Position numbers and translations under genes: made by a program | The notes under the pieces: generated by a model | What the model saw: the letters and a program-made list of their open reading frames with translations, nothing else | Database searches by the model: none | Told to the model about the DNA's origin: nothing | Part shown: piece by piece, positions 1 through 10,000 of the stretch | Layout: each line of letters starts with the position of its first letter | Numbering within the stretch: position 1 is the stretch's first letter | NCBI GenBank assembly: GCA_001897355.1 | Contig: MKST01000002.1 | Span: 98,843 to 162,842, forward strand | Length of the DNA: 64,000 bases | Direction: 5' to 3' | Source: Solirubrobacterales bacterium 67-14 | Lineage (GTDB): Bacteria > Actinomycetota > Thermoleophilia > Solirubrobacterales > 70-9

Positions 1-90
1 ACAAGCCCCCGAGCACTTCAAGGTGAACGTGACACCACTAGCCGAGTAGCTGACTCCCTTGCCGACGATCGTCTTCGCGATCGGGTTGTT
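1..90. repeat. 90-bp exact direct repeat, copy 1
   Basis: Positions 1-90 are identical to 7237-7326. Both lie in the same place near the 3' ends of the two DUF11 genes and encode the segment around TIVGKGVSYSASGVTFTLK. Exact identity over third codon positions, beside more diverged flanks, points to recent duplication or gene conversion. Confidence 0.9.
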
Positions 91-3000
91 CGGTGTCGGC
101 TTGTCGGGATCGGTCGGATCGATCGGGTTGTAGTTGTCGGTGTCCTCGGCGGTCACCGTCGCGGTCGAGTGGTTGTTCGTCGTCACTTCCTCGAACGAGG
201 TGGTCGAGATGTAGGCCGTGTTCTGAAGCACCTTCGGCGGCACGTGCTCACCCGCGGTCCGGAGACCGAGGCAGAGCAGGCTGAGCCTGGCCTTCAGGGC
301 ATGATCGGTCGGGTTGTAGATCTTGAACGCCCGGGTCACCGGACGCGGATCGTTGCCCAGCGAGACCAGGCCGTCGTCGAGATCCATGTCGGCGACGATG
401 CCCTTGTAGCCATCCGAGCAGGTCAGCTGCGCCTCGTTGACCTCACCCGGCTGAATCGTGAACTCCTTGACCAGATGCTGGAACTGGAGATCATGGGTGT
501 GACCATCGACCACGCTGACCTGACGGGTCATGCAGCGGATCGAGAAGGTCGCTTGGCCGTCTTCCTTGCTGTCGAGCACGAACTTCCAACCGTTGCCCTC
601 CGGCTCGCTGTAGACCAGGTTCGCCGGGACATCCGATTCGAAGCCGGGCTGGATCGCGATCTGGCCCGGGCCGCACTGCAGCACAGCCTCGTTCTTGCCG
701 GCCAAGGTCAGGTTGGTCACCGTGATCGGGTTCGAAACGATCAGATCGTGGCTGTGCCCGCCGTCGGCAACCGTCTGCTTCTGAACACAGACCGCGAAGA
801 TCTTCGCCTGCGCTCGGCCGGTCGCGGTGTTCTTCACCGTGCCCTGCCAGGTGTCCAGCGACGAAGCGCGGGACTCGAGAACCTCCGGGGCGGTCCAGTC
901 ACCGGTGCCCTGGTCGACGTGATCGATTCGCACCGAACCATCGGTCGCGAAGTAACCGGCCGGGCAAACCGCCTGGACGGTCTTCACCTCACCCGGATTC
1001 AGGTCGATCTGGGTCTCCACCTTCTGGACGTCCAGCAGATGGTCGGCCGAAGGATCGGCATCGCCCCAGGCATCGACGGTCGCCTTCACCCGGTAGGTCT
1101 TGACCTGACCGGGGTTCAGATCCCCGATCTGGCAGTTGACCGTCCCGGCAGCCTCGGTACAAGGCGCATCCGCACTGACGAAGGTCAGGCCGACCGGGAT
1201 CGGGTCGGTGATCGCGACGTTGTGGGCGACCGCGTTACCCACGTTCTCCGCCTTCAGCGTGTAGGTGACCGTGTCACCGGGACGCGGGTTGGTCGGCAGG
1301 GCCGTCTTCGTGATCTTCAGGTCCGGAATGCCGATCACGATCGTGTCGGCGTCATCGGTGTTGTCCGCCGGGGTCGGCTCCCATTCGTGGCCGGTCACGG
1401 TTGCCACGTTGTGGATCGTGGTGCCGCCCGCCGCGAGGGTCGCCTTGACCCGGATCGTGACCGTCTTCGAAGCACCCGAAGCGAGGGTTCCGAGGCTGCA
1501 GCTGATCGCCGCGTTGCAGTTGGCCGAGGAGACGAACTGGAGGCCGGCCGGCAGCGGGTCGCTGACCGTCACCTGAGTGGCGGTGTCCGGGCCCTTGTTG
1601 GTGATCTTCAGGGTGTAGTCGAACTCGTCGTAGACGTGGACCTGGGCCGGCGCCGACTTCTCGATCTTGAGGTCTGCGATCGGGAAGTGGAGCGTCGCCT
1701 TGGCGTCGTCCTCGTCCTTGTAAGGGCCGCTCTGGTTGCCGGAGGCGCCGCTGGCGTCCTTGGTGGTCGCTTCGGCGTCGTTGGTCTGGACCGGCGGGTT
1801 GGCGCGGGCTCCGAGTCCGGGAGTCGCGGTGAAGGTGATCACCACGCTGGCACCGGGCTGGATGACCTGACCGTTGAAGTTCCAGGTCAGGACGTCACCG
1901 GCCGGGTCGCTGGTCACCGACGGGTTGCCGCCGGTCGCCCCGGTGATCGAGGTCGAGCCCGGGTTGTAGGTCCAGTCCGGAGGCAGCACGTCACGGACCA
2001 CCGTGTCGAATGCCTTGGCCGTCGATGCCGTGTTGGTCACCACGATCCGCCAGCCGAAGGGCTGCTCGACGGTGGCGTCGGCGATGTCCGGGAAGCCCGA
2101 GGCCGTCGTCGTCTTGTTGACGCTGAGCGAGGGGAACTCGAAGTTGACCCGGACCTGGTCCTGGTTGCTGTCGTAGTGACGGTAGGTCCAGGAGTTGGTG
2201 CGGTCGGACTGCGGGATGCCCCAGTAGTCCGAGTCGGCCGTGTTGATCGCCGAGGAGCCGTTGGTCAGCTGAGCTGACGAGACTGCGTTGGCGGTGTAGG
2301 TCAGGGTGACGCTGCCACCGACCGGGATCGGACCGGGGATGACCCACTTCATCGCGCGGTCGCCGGCGCTCCACATCTTCGTGTTGTAGGCGGCACCCTG
2401 GTCGAGGGCGACGTTGGTCAGCTCGACGTCGGGCATGTCGTCAACGGTCACGTCGTAGGCCGGGCTGGTACCGCTGTTGGTCACCTTGATGCTGTAGGTC
2501 AGCGGGTCACCGGGCTGGCTCTTGACCGGTCCGTCGACGAAGCTGCCACCGGCCACCTTGACCTTCTTGTCGAGCGTCACCTTTGGCTCGCGCACCGGGG
2601 TCGTGGTGTTGGCCTGAGGCGAGACGTGGTCGAAGCCGCCCTGCGGACGGAAGGTGTTGGGGTCGAAGGTGAACTTCTGCGAAGTGTTCGACATCGAGTT
2701 CACCTTGTTGACGATGTTCTCGCCGGCCAGCACCTTGGCCCCACCGCTGCGGTGGGTGTCCCGGACATGGGCCTTGTAGGTGAACTCGATCACCCGGTCG
2801 GCCGTGCCCGCGGCGACGTGGCCGAGGTCCCAGCCGATGTTGGTCACGGAAGAGGTGACCTGCGGGTTGTAGTTCTGGACCGTCGGCGCCGGGTTCGAGG
2901 CCGAGCAGCCGCTGATGCAGCTGGAGCCGACATAGCCGTCGAAGTCGATCGAGTCGGGCAGCACGTCGGTCACGGTCAGGTTGAAGAAGTTGAGGCTCTT

Positions 3001-6000
3001 CGGAATCGTGACCGTCGCCTTGTAGGTCATCGGAGTGCCGATCGTGACCCAGGAGGGATCGACCGACTTGGTCACCGAGCTGCCGCCCAGCTTCACGGTG
3101 CTGCTCGAGTTGGCGCTGTAGCCGGTGTTGGTCGAGCTGGACGCGGTCCGCTCGTTCGGGTCGCTGCCGTCGATCGAGCTGGTTTTCGCGTTCGCCGTGT
3201 TGGTGAAGACGCTGCCGGCGATCGCCGGGGAGTCGATCTTCGCCTGGTAGGTCCAGGTCACGCTGCCGCCCGGGTTGATGTTGATCGCGGGCGACGCGGC
3301 CGAGGTGATCGTGCGGGTCGCCGCGTCCCAGGTGGCACCACTGGTTCCGGGCACCACGGCGCCGTCGGCGAGCGGGTTGCCGCTGCCGTCGACCAGGGTG
3401 ACGCCGGCCGGGACCACGTCCTTGATCACCGTGTCGTGGGCGATGCTGACGTTGGAGGAACTCGCGTTCGAGGTCTTCAGCGTGTAGGTGACGACGTCAC
3501 CGGGCATCGCGTTCGAGGTCTTGTTGTTCGACTTGGTCTGGGAGATCGACGGTTCGACGATCGGCGTCGTGACCGTGTTCGAGTTGCGGCTGCGGGCGGA
3601 ACCGTCGGTCCAGGAGATATTGGCCTGGTTGGTCCGGTTCTGTCCGCGCACGTTGGCGGCCACATCGGCGACCCGCGTCTGGAAGCTGATCACGACCTTG
3701 TGGTCCGATCCGGGCGGAACCACGTAACCGTCGGGGATGTTGACGGTGATCGTCTGGCCGACCGTGGTGATGCTCCATCCGGCCGGCAGCGGCGAACCGT
3801 TGAGGGTCGCGGTGGCCGGGCCGGTCAGCGGCTGCGTGTCCACCGAGTTCGGAGTGTCGGTGATCTTCGCGTTCGTGCCGAAGGTGGTGCCGTTGGGCAG
3901 GGTCGCGGTGACCGTGTAGTTGATCAGCTCGCCGATCGTCGCCTGGGAGGCCGAGTTGCCGGTCTCGGTGATCGAGGTCGTGCCGGTCTTGGCCAGGCCG
4001 ACGTTCGGAGTCTTGACGTTGCTCTGGTCGTCGACCCGGGGCACGTTCGGGGTGCGCGGGTTGTTCGGGTCGATGTTGTTCTGCGGCGTGTAGATGTACC
4101 GACCACCGGTGTTGGTGTCGGACTCGTACTGACGCACTCCGGCCGTGTTGACGTAGGTGTTCTCAGGACCGAAGGTTCCGGGGATCGCCACCTTGTAGGT
4201 CAAGGCCTTGGTCGCGCCGTCGTCGATCGCCGGGACGGTCCACTTGATCCGGTCCACCCCGCTGCCACCGTCGACGCAGGTGCCGCCGTCGCTGATCGAG
4301 GAGACCATGCTGCAGTCGTAGGCGGCCGGCAGCTGATCCCAGACCTGGACGTCCTTGGTGTCGCCGGTCGACTTCACGTCCACCTCGTAGGTGACGACGT
4401 TGCCGCCGCGCACGGTCACGCCGTCGATCGGCGGATTGTTGACCGTGCCGGAATCGACCTGACGTACGCCCTTGGCCAGGGAGAGAGTCGGAGTGACGGT
4501 CTTGAAGTCGGCCTGGTCACGCAGCGGGAAGGAGGTTCCCGGGGTGTTCTCGAAGGCGAACTTGAGCAGGTTGCCCTCGATGTCGACCGGGCTGAGGATT
4601 CCGGTCGGTTCGATCGTGGTCTTGATGGTGACCTGGAACTTCTGGGCGCCGGTCGGCACGAAGGAGCCGTTGATGTCCCAGAAGAGGACTCCGCCACCGC
4701 TCATGCTGGTGTCGATCGCGTTCGTCGTCGTGTTGGCCGCGGTGTCGGCATAGCTGCCGGGCACGTACTTGGCGTTGCGCGGCAGGAAGTCGGTCACCCG
4801 CAGCTGATGGGTGTCTACCTTGCCGGGGAAATCGATGGTCAGCCGCCAGCAGACCGTGTCACCGGGGTGATAGCTCGGGACGTTCTTGACCCAAGTCGCC
4901 GTCTCGCAGTTGGTTCCGGACTCGGCGACTTCCTTCTTGAGCACGACATGCGGGGCGCTCTGGCCGGCCGACGAGGCGTCAACCACCGGCTCCGGCTCCT
5001 GGCCGTCGTTCCAGATCCTCGGACCCGACGTTTCGCAGTCGGCGGTTCCCGGTGAAACGCAACGCGAGAAGCCGTTCCCGGTCAGGTTCACCTTGTTGCT
5101 GATCCCGTCCGCGGCCAGGATCGGCGTGGTGTCCTGGAAGTTCTGCTGGTAGTTCTTGCGGGTCTTGGTCGGGAAGGTGATGACGAACTCATCGTTGACG
5201 TCGGTGTGGCCAAGCTGGGGGAAGGCCGACTTGTCCCAGACGATGGTGAAAGTGCCGTCCGCGTTCTCGGTGACGCTCTTGTAGGGGACGCTCGGGTTGT
5301 CGCCGGTCGGGTCGCATTCCGAATCCGAGGCGCTGTTGCCGGTCGTGTAGTTGGCCGAACCGAGCGGGCAGAGGCCCGACGGCAGGGTGTCGGTGACGAC
5401 GATGTCGTCGCTGTAGCGGTACTCGCCGGTGCGGAAGCGGAGCTCCCAGGTGTTGATGTCACCCTGGGACAGGTTGCTCGAGGTCAGGTTCGACTTGTAG
5501 ACCACCAGATCCTCGGCCGTACGCTCGAGCGTGGTGTCGTCGAAGACGTTGAAGGGGACCGTGTTGCTCTGGTATTCGCCGCTGGCGATCGCATAGTTGA
5601 CGATCTTCTGTTCGTCCTGGATCTCCTTCGGCGGCGCCGCCGCGTTGTTGTCCAGGTTCGCGCCCTGGGCTCCGTCGGTCGCCGGGGTGGCGCCGCTCCA
5701 GTTCAGCGTGTTCTCGGTCAGCGGGACCGCGGCGCGGTAGCGGTAGGTGATCTCCTGGCCGGGGGCGAGATCGCCGGTGTCCCACTGGACGTGGGTGTAG
5801 ACGGCTTCCGGCATCGGGCCGGCTCCATCCGGGTCGGCCAGCACGGTCTCGACCAGGGAAGGCTCGTGGCAGTCGGGGACCGGCTGCACCACGATCGGGC
5901 CGGAGCTTGGGTATTCCTCGGCCGAGCCGGGATTGGTCGGCGCGTTGGTCGTGTTGTCCGGATCACCCTCACAGCCGAGGAACTCGAGATCGGCCGGCAG

Positions 6001-6675
6001 CCAGTCGTTCAGCTTGGTGCCGTTGGTCGGGTTCACATAGTTGTTCTGGACCTTCAGCGTGTAGATCGTCTGGTGGTCGTGGACCCCGCGCAGGATCTCC
6101 CCTTCGCGACTCGGCTCGGACTTGCTGATCTTGATCGCGTTGACCTTCGAGGTGGTGCTGGTCGCAGCGCTGCCGGTCGAGCTGGCCGGAACCGGGGCTC
6201 CGGCGGCATCGAAGGACGGCATGATCCGCGGATCGGTGTTGATGAAGGCCTGGTACTGGATGTCGTAGGTAGAACCGACGTCGTAGAGGCTCTGGTCATG
6301 CGTGACGTTGAAGGTCACCGCCTGGGACGAGTCGGCGACCAGGTCCGAGATGTTGTTGAAGAGCAGAGTGGTCTGGCCGGTGCCGGGCTGGTTGGCGATC
6401 ACGGTCGGCGCGTACTCGCCGCCGCCCGCGTAGGTGATCCCGGCGGGAAGCACGACCCGGAAGGAAAGGTTGTAACCCTTGGGCTGGCCGCTGCCGAGCG
6501 ATGCGGTGACCGAAACGGCGCCGGTCTCTCCGTAGAGCGGATTGGAAGAGGTCGCTGCTACCTGCAGATCAGGGGTACCGGCTGCCTGCGCGGCGGTCGA
6601 GGCTCCGAAGAGTCCCGCCGAGATCAGGGCGAAAAGGGCCAGCAGACGAAACGTGACACGGGCTACGGTCTTCAA
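1..6675 (-). CDS. Giant secreted DUF11-repeat surface protein A (3' end outside window)
   Basis: The reading frame is open from a TTG start at 6673-6675 to the window edge, about 2225 codons, so the C-terminus is missing. The start is chosen because CGGAG lies 5 nt upstream and the frame opens with a signal peptide (basic MKTVAR, hydrophobic core, cleavage near AQA-AG). The body is a long series of about 100-150-residue DUF11/conserved-repeat-type beta-sandwich units, recognisable by recurrent phrases such as GDTVTYTLKAENVGN, ITDPIPVGLTFVSAD and NTDDADT. Such repeats form stalks on secreted or cell-surface proteins. The last visible roughly 330 residues match the C-terminal module of the neighbouring gene at 7003-11634, including 90 bp of exact DNA identity. 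No catalytic domain was recognised. A structural or adhesive cell-envelope role is inference. No sortase motif can be checked because the end is not visible. Confidence 0.85.
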   Translation of the reverse strand, partial: MKTVARVTFRLLALFALISAGLFGASTAAQAAGTPDLQVAATSSNPLYGETGAVSVTASLGSGQPKGYNLSFRVVLPAGITYAGGGEYAPTVIANQPGTGQTTLLFNNISDLVADSSQAVTFNVTHDQSLYDVGSTYDIQYQAFINTDPRIMPSFDAAGAPVPASSTGSAATSTTSKVNAIKISKSEPSREGEILRGVHDHQTIYTLKVQNNYVNPTNGTKLNDWLPADLEFLGCEGDPDNTTNAPTNPGSAEEYPSSGPIVVQPVPDCHEPSLVETVLADPDGAGPMPEAVYTHVQWDTGDLAPGQEITYRYRAAVPLTENTLNWSGATPATDGAQGANLDNNAAAPPKEIQDEQKIVNYAIASGEYQSNTVPFNVFDDTTLERTAEDLVVYKSNLTSSNLSQGDINTWELRFRTGEYRYSDDIVVTDTLPSGLCPLGSANYTTGNSASDSECDPTGDNPSVPYKSVTENADGTFTIVWDKSAFPQLGHTDVNDEFVITFPTKTRKNYQQNFQDTTPILAADGISNKVNLTGNGFSRCVSPGTADCETSGPRIWNDGQEPEPVVDASSAGQSAPHVVLKKEVAESGTNCETATWVKNVPSYHPGDTVCWRLTIDFPGKVDTHQLRVTDFLPRNAKYVPGSYADTAANTTTNAIDTSMSGGGVLFWDINGSFVPTGAQKFQVTIKTTIEPTGILSPVDIEGNLLKFAFENTPGTSFPLRDQADFKTVTPTLSLAKGVRQVDSGTVNNPPIDGVTVRGGNVVTYEVDVKSTGDTKDVQVWDQLPAAYDCSMVSSISDGGTCVDGGSGVDRIKWTVPAIDDGATKALTYKVAIPGTFGPENTYVNTAGVRQYESDTNTGGRYIYTPQNNIDPNNPRTPNVPRVDDQSNVKTPNVGLAKTGTTSITETGNSASQATIGELINYTVTATLPNGTTFGTNAKITDTPNSVDTQPLTGPATATLNGSPLPAGWSITTVGQTITVNIPDGYVVPPGSDHKVVISFQTRVADVAANVRGQNRTNQANISWTDGSARSRNSNTVTTPIVEPSISQTKSNNKTSNAMPGDVVTYTLKTSNASSSNVSIAHDTVIKDVVPAGVTLVDGSGNPLADGAVVPGTSGATWDAATRTITSAASPAININPGGSVTWTYQAKIDSPAIAGSVFTNTANAKTSSIDGSDPNERTASSSTNTGYSANSSSTVKLGGSSVTKSVDPSWVTIGTPMTYKATVTIPKSLNFFNLTVTDVLPDSIDFDGYVGSSCISGCSASNPAPTVQNYNPQVTSSVTNIGWDLGHVAAGTADRVIEFTYKAHVRDTHRSGGAKVLAGENIVNKVNSMSNTSQKFTFDPNTFRPQGGFDHVSPQANTTTPVREPKVTLDKKVKVAGGSFVDGPVKSQPGDPLTYSIKVTNSGTSPAYDVTVDDMPDVELTNVALDQGAAYNTKMWSAGDRAMKWVIPGPIPVGGSVTLTYTANAVSSAQLTNGSSAINTADSDYWGIPQSDRTNSWTYRHYDSNQDQVRVNFEFPSLSVNKTTTASGFPDIADATVEQPFGWRIVVTNTASTAKAFDTVVRDVLPPDWTYNPGSTSITGATGGNPSVTSDPAGDVLTWNFNGQVIQPGASVVITFTATPGLGARANPPVQTNDAEATTKDASGASGNQSGPYKDEDDAKATLHFPIADLKIEKSAPAQVHVYDEFDYTLKITNKGPDTATQVTVSDPLPAGLQFVSSANCNAAISCSLGTLASGASKTVTIRVKATLAAGGTTIHNVATVTGHEWEPTPADNTDDADTIVIGIPDLKITKTALPTNPRPGDTVTYTLKAENVGNAVAHNVAITDPIPVGLTFVSADAPCTEAAGTVNCQIGDLNPGQVKTYRVKATVDAWGDADPSADHLLDVQKVETQIDLNPGEVKTVQAVCPAGYFATDGSVRIDHVDQGTGDWTAPEVLESRASSLDTWQGTVKNTATGRAQAKIFAVCVQKQTVADGGHSHDLIVSNPITVTNLTLAGKNEAVLQCGPGQIAIQPGFESDVPANLVYSEPEGNGWKFVLDSKEDGQATFSIRCMTRQVSVVDGHTHDLQFQHLVKEFTIQPGEVNEAQLTCSDGYKGIVADMDLDDGLVSLGNDPRPVTRAFKIYNPTDHALKARLSLLCLGLRTAGEHVPPKVLQNTAYISTTSFEEVTTNNHSTATVTAEDTDNYNPIDPTDPDKPTPNNPIAKTIVGKGVSYSASGVTFTLKCSGAC

Positions 6676-6880
6676 GTTTTCTCCGAGACTTCATGGATGC
6701 TTTCGGCATCCGGTCCATTGCTTTCTTGGCCTGTGGAACGGTGGGAAAGCCTCGGAGGCCAGTTCGCTTGCGTTGTCAGCGAGAAACCGCAAACGAAAGA
6801 GCTTTTGACTGGACTCCCCGGCCTCCCGCCGGAACTCGCTCGGGGTCCATGCTCGTCTCCCGTGTTCTTATCGACCTACA
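6676..6880 (-). promoter_or_regulatory. Structured 5' leader of DUF11 gene A
   Basis: This untranslated leader of about 200 nt shares separate blocks with the leader of gene B (11635-11847) although the rest differs. The blocks are GAACACGGGAGACG near the 5' end, a hairpin with a GGAG-type loop, and CGAGGCTTTCCCACCGTTC near the 3' end. GAAC and GGG of the first block can pair with CCC and GTTC of the last one, closing a long-range stem. In between, GGAC/GTCC encloses CCGGC-GGGAG-GCCGG. It matches no riboswitch class I know. Confidence 0.45.
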
Positions 6881-6908
6881 AGGATACGAACAATTTCGCG
6901 TCTGTCAA
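6881..6908 (-). promoter_or_regulatory. Promoter of DUF11 gene A
   Basis: On the minus strand TTGACA (6903-6908) and TATCCT (6881-6886) are 16 bp apart, a near-consensus housekeeping promoter about 200 bp before the TTG start. The same box, spacing and a shared CGCGAAA spacer motif occur before gene B. Confidence 0.65.
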
Positions 6909-6950
6909 GTTACGGTCCCGCCCAAAAGTGCGCAATCTGCGTTAAACGAA

Positions 6951-6976
6951 GGGCCCCGGTCTTGCGACCGGAGCCC
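6951..6976 (-). terminator. Terminator after DUF11 gene B
   Basis: An 11-bp stem (GGGCTCCGGTC / GACCGGGGCCC, one G-U pair) with a GCAA tetraloop starts 26 bp past the stop of gene B and is followed by a short TTCGTTT stretch. Confidence 0.7.
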
Positions 6977-7002
6977 TCCTCTCCCTGACAATGGGGCCGG
7001 GG

Positions 7003-10000
7003 CTAGCGCCGCCCGACCCTCATCACCTTGCTGGTCCCTCCCGCGATCCTGAGTGAGGCCTTCTTGACCTTGCCTGATTTCAGGACCCTCGTGCCTGCCT
7101 TGGTCAACTTGAGCTTGATCTTCTTGGTCCCGGCCTTGCCGATGAAGTACCGCTTCTTCGCGAGGACGGTGCCCTTGCCGTACTTCTTGCCCTTGACCCT
7201 GACCTTCTTCAAGGTGCTCAACTTCGCGGTACCGCCACAAGCCCCCGAGCACTTCAAGGTGAACGTGACACCACTAGCCGAGTAGCTGACTCCCTTGCCG
7301 ACGATCGTCTTCGCGATCGGGTTGTTGACCGGGGTCTTGCCGTGGCCGGGGTCGACCGGGTCACCGCCCGTGTTCGGGGTGGCGTTCACGGTCACCGACG
7401 AGGAGTTGTTGCTCGGGTCGGTGTCGTTCGTGCTGGCCACGTCGGCCGTGTTGATGATCTCGTTCGAGTCACCGTTCACGATCGTGCCGCCGGTGCGGTC
7501 GCCCAGGCAGAGCAGGCTGTACCTGGCCTTGAGTGGGTGGTCGGTCGGGTTGTAGACCTTGAAGGCGCGAGTCACCGGGCGCGGGTCGTTGCCCAGGGAG
7601 ACCAGGCCATCGTCCAGGTCCCAGCCGCCGACGATGCCCTTGCTGCCGTCCGGGCAGATCAGCTGGACCTCGTTGACGTCACCGGGCTGGATGGTCTGCT
7701 CGGTCCAGATCCGCTGGAACGAGAGGTTGTGGGAGTGGCCGTCGCTGACCGCCAGCTCCTTGCTCAGGCAGCGGATCGAGAACGTGGCGTGATCACCACT
7801 GGAGGCGGAATCCGTCTTGTAGACGAACTTCCAGCCGTTGCCCTCGGGCTGCGAGTAGACCAGCAGTCCGGGCTCATCGGCGATGAAGCCGGGCTGGATC
7901 GCGGTCGTGCCCGCCGGGCAGGACAGGGTGGCCTCGTTGTTGCCGTTGTGCAGGTTCACCGTGGTCGCGACCGGGTCCGAGACCTTGAGGCTGTGACCGG
8001 TGGTGTCCGGGCTGGTGGTCTCGCGGATGCAGACCGCGAAGATCTTCGCCTGGACCCGGCCGGTCGCGGTGTTCTTCACCGTGCCCTGCCAGGTGCTGTT
8101 GTTGATCGCCCGCGACTCGAGAACCTCGGGGGCGGTCCAGTCGCCGGTGCCCTGGTCGACATGGTCGATCCGCACCGAGCCGTCGGAGACGAAGAAGCCG
8201 CTCGGGCAGACTGCCTGGATGGTCTTGGTCTCGCCCGGGTTCAGGTCGATCTGGGTCTCGACCTTCTGGACGTCGACACCGTGGGTACCGGTGTTGGTGT
8301 TCGTGGTCCAGGCGTTGACCTTGACCTTGATCTTGAGTGCGACTTCCTCACCCGAGGCGAGGTCACCGAGCTCACAGGTCACCTTGCCGTTCAGTTCGAC
8401 GCAGGGCGAGTCGGCGGAGAGGAAGGTCACTCCGTCCGGCAGCTGGTCGGTGGCCACGACATGCTGGGCCGTACCCGGGCCGTTGTTCTTCACGGTCAGG
8501 GTGTAGGTGATGGTGTCGCCGGCCTCCGGGTTCGGGTCGTCGACGGTCTTGACGATCTGGACGTCGGCATTCGGATTCTTCACCGGGGTCTCGATCGTCG
8601 AGGTGTTGTTGCCCGGGTTCGGATCCGGCACGTTGCTGCCGACCTTGGCCGTGTTCGCAACGGCGTTGCCGTTGCCCGTGTACTTGACCGAGATCCCGGT
8701 CTGGCCGGAACCGCCGGCCGCCAGGAAGTTGATCGTGCAGGTCACGGCCTGGCCGACCGCGTTGCAGCCGGGAGCGCCGTCAACGTAGGTGACGCCGGCC
8801 GGCAGCGTGTCGGTCACGGTGATGCCGGTCACGTTGTCCGGGCCGTTGTTGGTCACCTTGAAGGTGTAGGTGAACTCCACGCCCGGCGTGATCTCGCTGA
8901 CGCTGGCCAGCTTCTGGATCGCCAGGTCAGCCTGCGGGGTGACCGGGGTGGTGACGTCGTCCGTGTTGTTGGACGGCACCGGGTCGTCCTCGTTGCCGGT
9001 CGCGCTGGCCGTATTGACCAGCTCGTCCTGGCCGGGCTTGACCACGCCGGTCACTTCGACCGTGACGCTGTCACCGTTGTCGATGTCGCCCAGGGCGCAG
9101 TTGATCGCGCCGGCGGCGACGACACAGCTGCCGTTGTCGGTGGTGACGTTGGCCAGGCCGGACGGCAGGGCGTCGTAGAGCACCACGCCGGTGGCGTCGG
9201 ACGGGCCGTTGTTCTTGACCACGATGTCGTAGACGACGGTGTCACCGGTCTTGACCGGATCGGTCGGCGACTTGAGGGTCTTGGTCACCTGGAGGTCGGC
9301 GCCGCTGGCGTCGACGGTCTCCGTGTCGGTGTTGTTGCCCGGGTTCGGATCCTCCTGCTGGGCCGAGACCGAAGCCGTGTTCTGGATCTGGCCGGCGGCA
9401 TCGCCGTCGACCTTGACCGTGACGTTGATCGTCGTCGTGGCGCCGTTGGTCAGGGTGCCGACCGCACAGACCACGGTGCCGTTGACCGGCTGGTAGGTGC
9501 ATCCGGGGTCGGCACTGACGAAGCTGAGGCCGGCCGGGATGTCGTCGGTGATCGCCACCGAGGTCGCCTTGGAAGGTCCGTTGTTGGTGACCTTGAGCGC
9601 GTAGCTGAAGGTGTCGCCGATCTTGACGTGGCTCTGCGAGGCGGTCTTCACGATCGCCAGGTCGGCCTTGTGGGACACCGGGTTGGTGCTGCTCGAGGAG
9701 TTGTCCCCGAGGTTGGCGTCGCCGCCGCCCGAAACGGTCGAGATGTTCTCGAGCTCGTCGTCGACGTCATCGCCGATCGCGACGGTCACGACGATGTTCG
9801 GGTAGCTGGCGCCCGGGGCGAGCGCGTCGCTGCGGGTGCAGCTGAGGTGATCGGCGGGCAGCGCGTTGCAGGTCCAGCCCGGGGCGTTGACCGCGGTCGC
9901 AGTCAGGCCGGCCGGCAGCGGGTCGCTGACCGTGACCTGGCCCTGGGTGTTGGCAGCGCCATGATTGTCCACCGCCAGCGTGTACTGGCTGGTGCCGCCG

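Noticed and set aside
6676..6880. Cyclic-di-GMP riboswitch in the DUF11 leaders
   Set aside because: GAAAGCC-like bases occur only on the opposite strand, and the GEMM consensus around GGGACGCAAAGCC is absent on the sense strand.
169..6945. Three long plus-strand open frames (702, 809 and 579 residues) opposite DUF11 gene A
   Set aside because: They are all in one antisense frame of a high-GC gene, are Arg/Val/Gly/Asp-rich with no family motifs, and the minus-strand frame has a signal peptide and clear DUF11 repeats.
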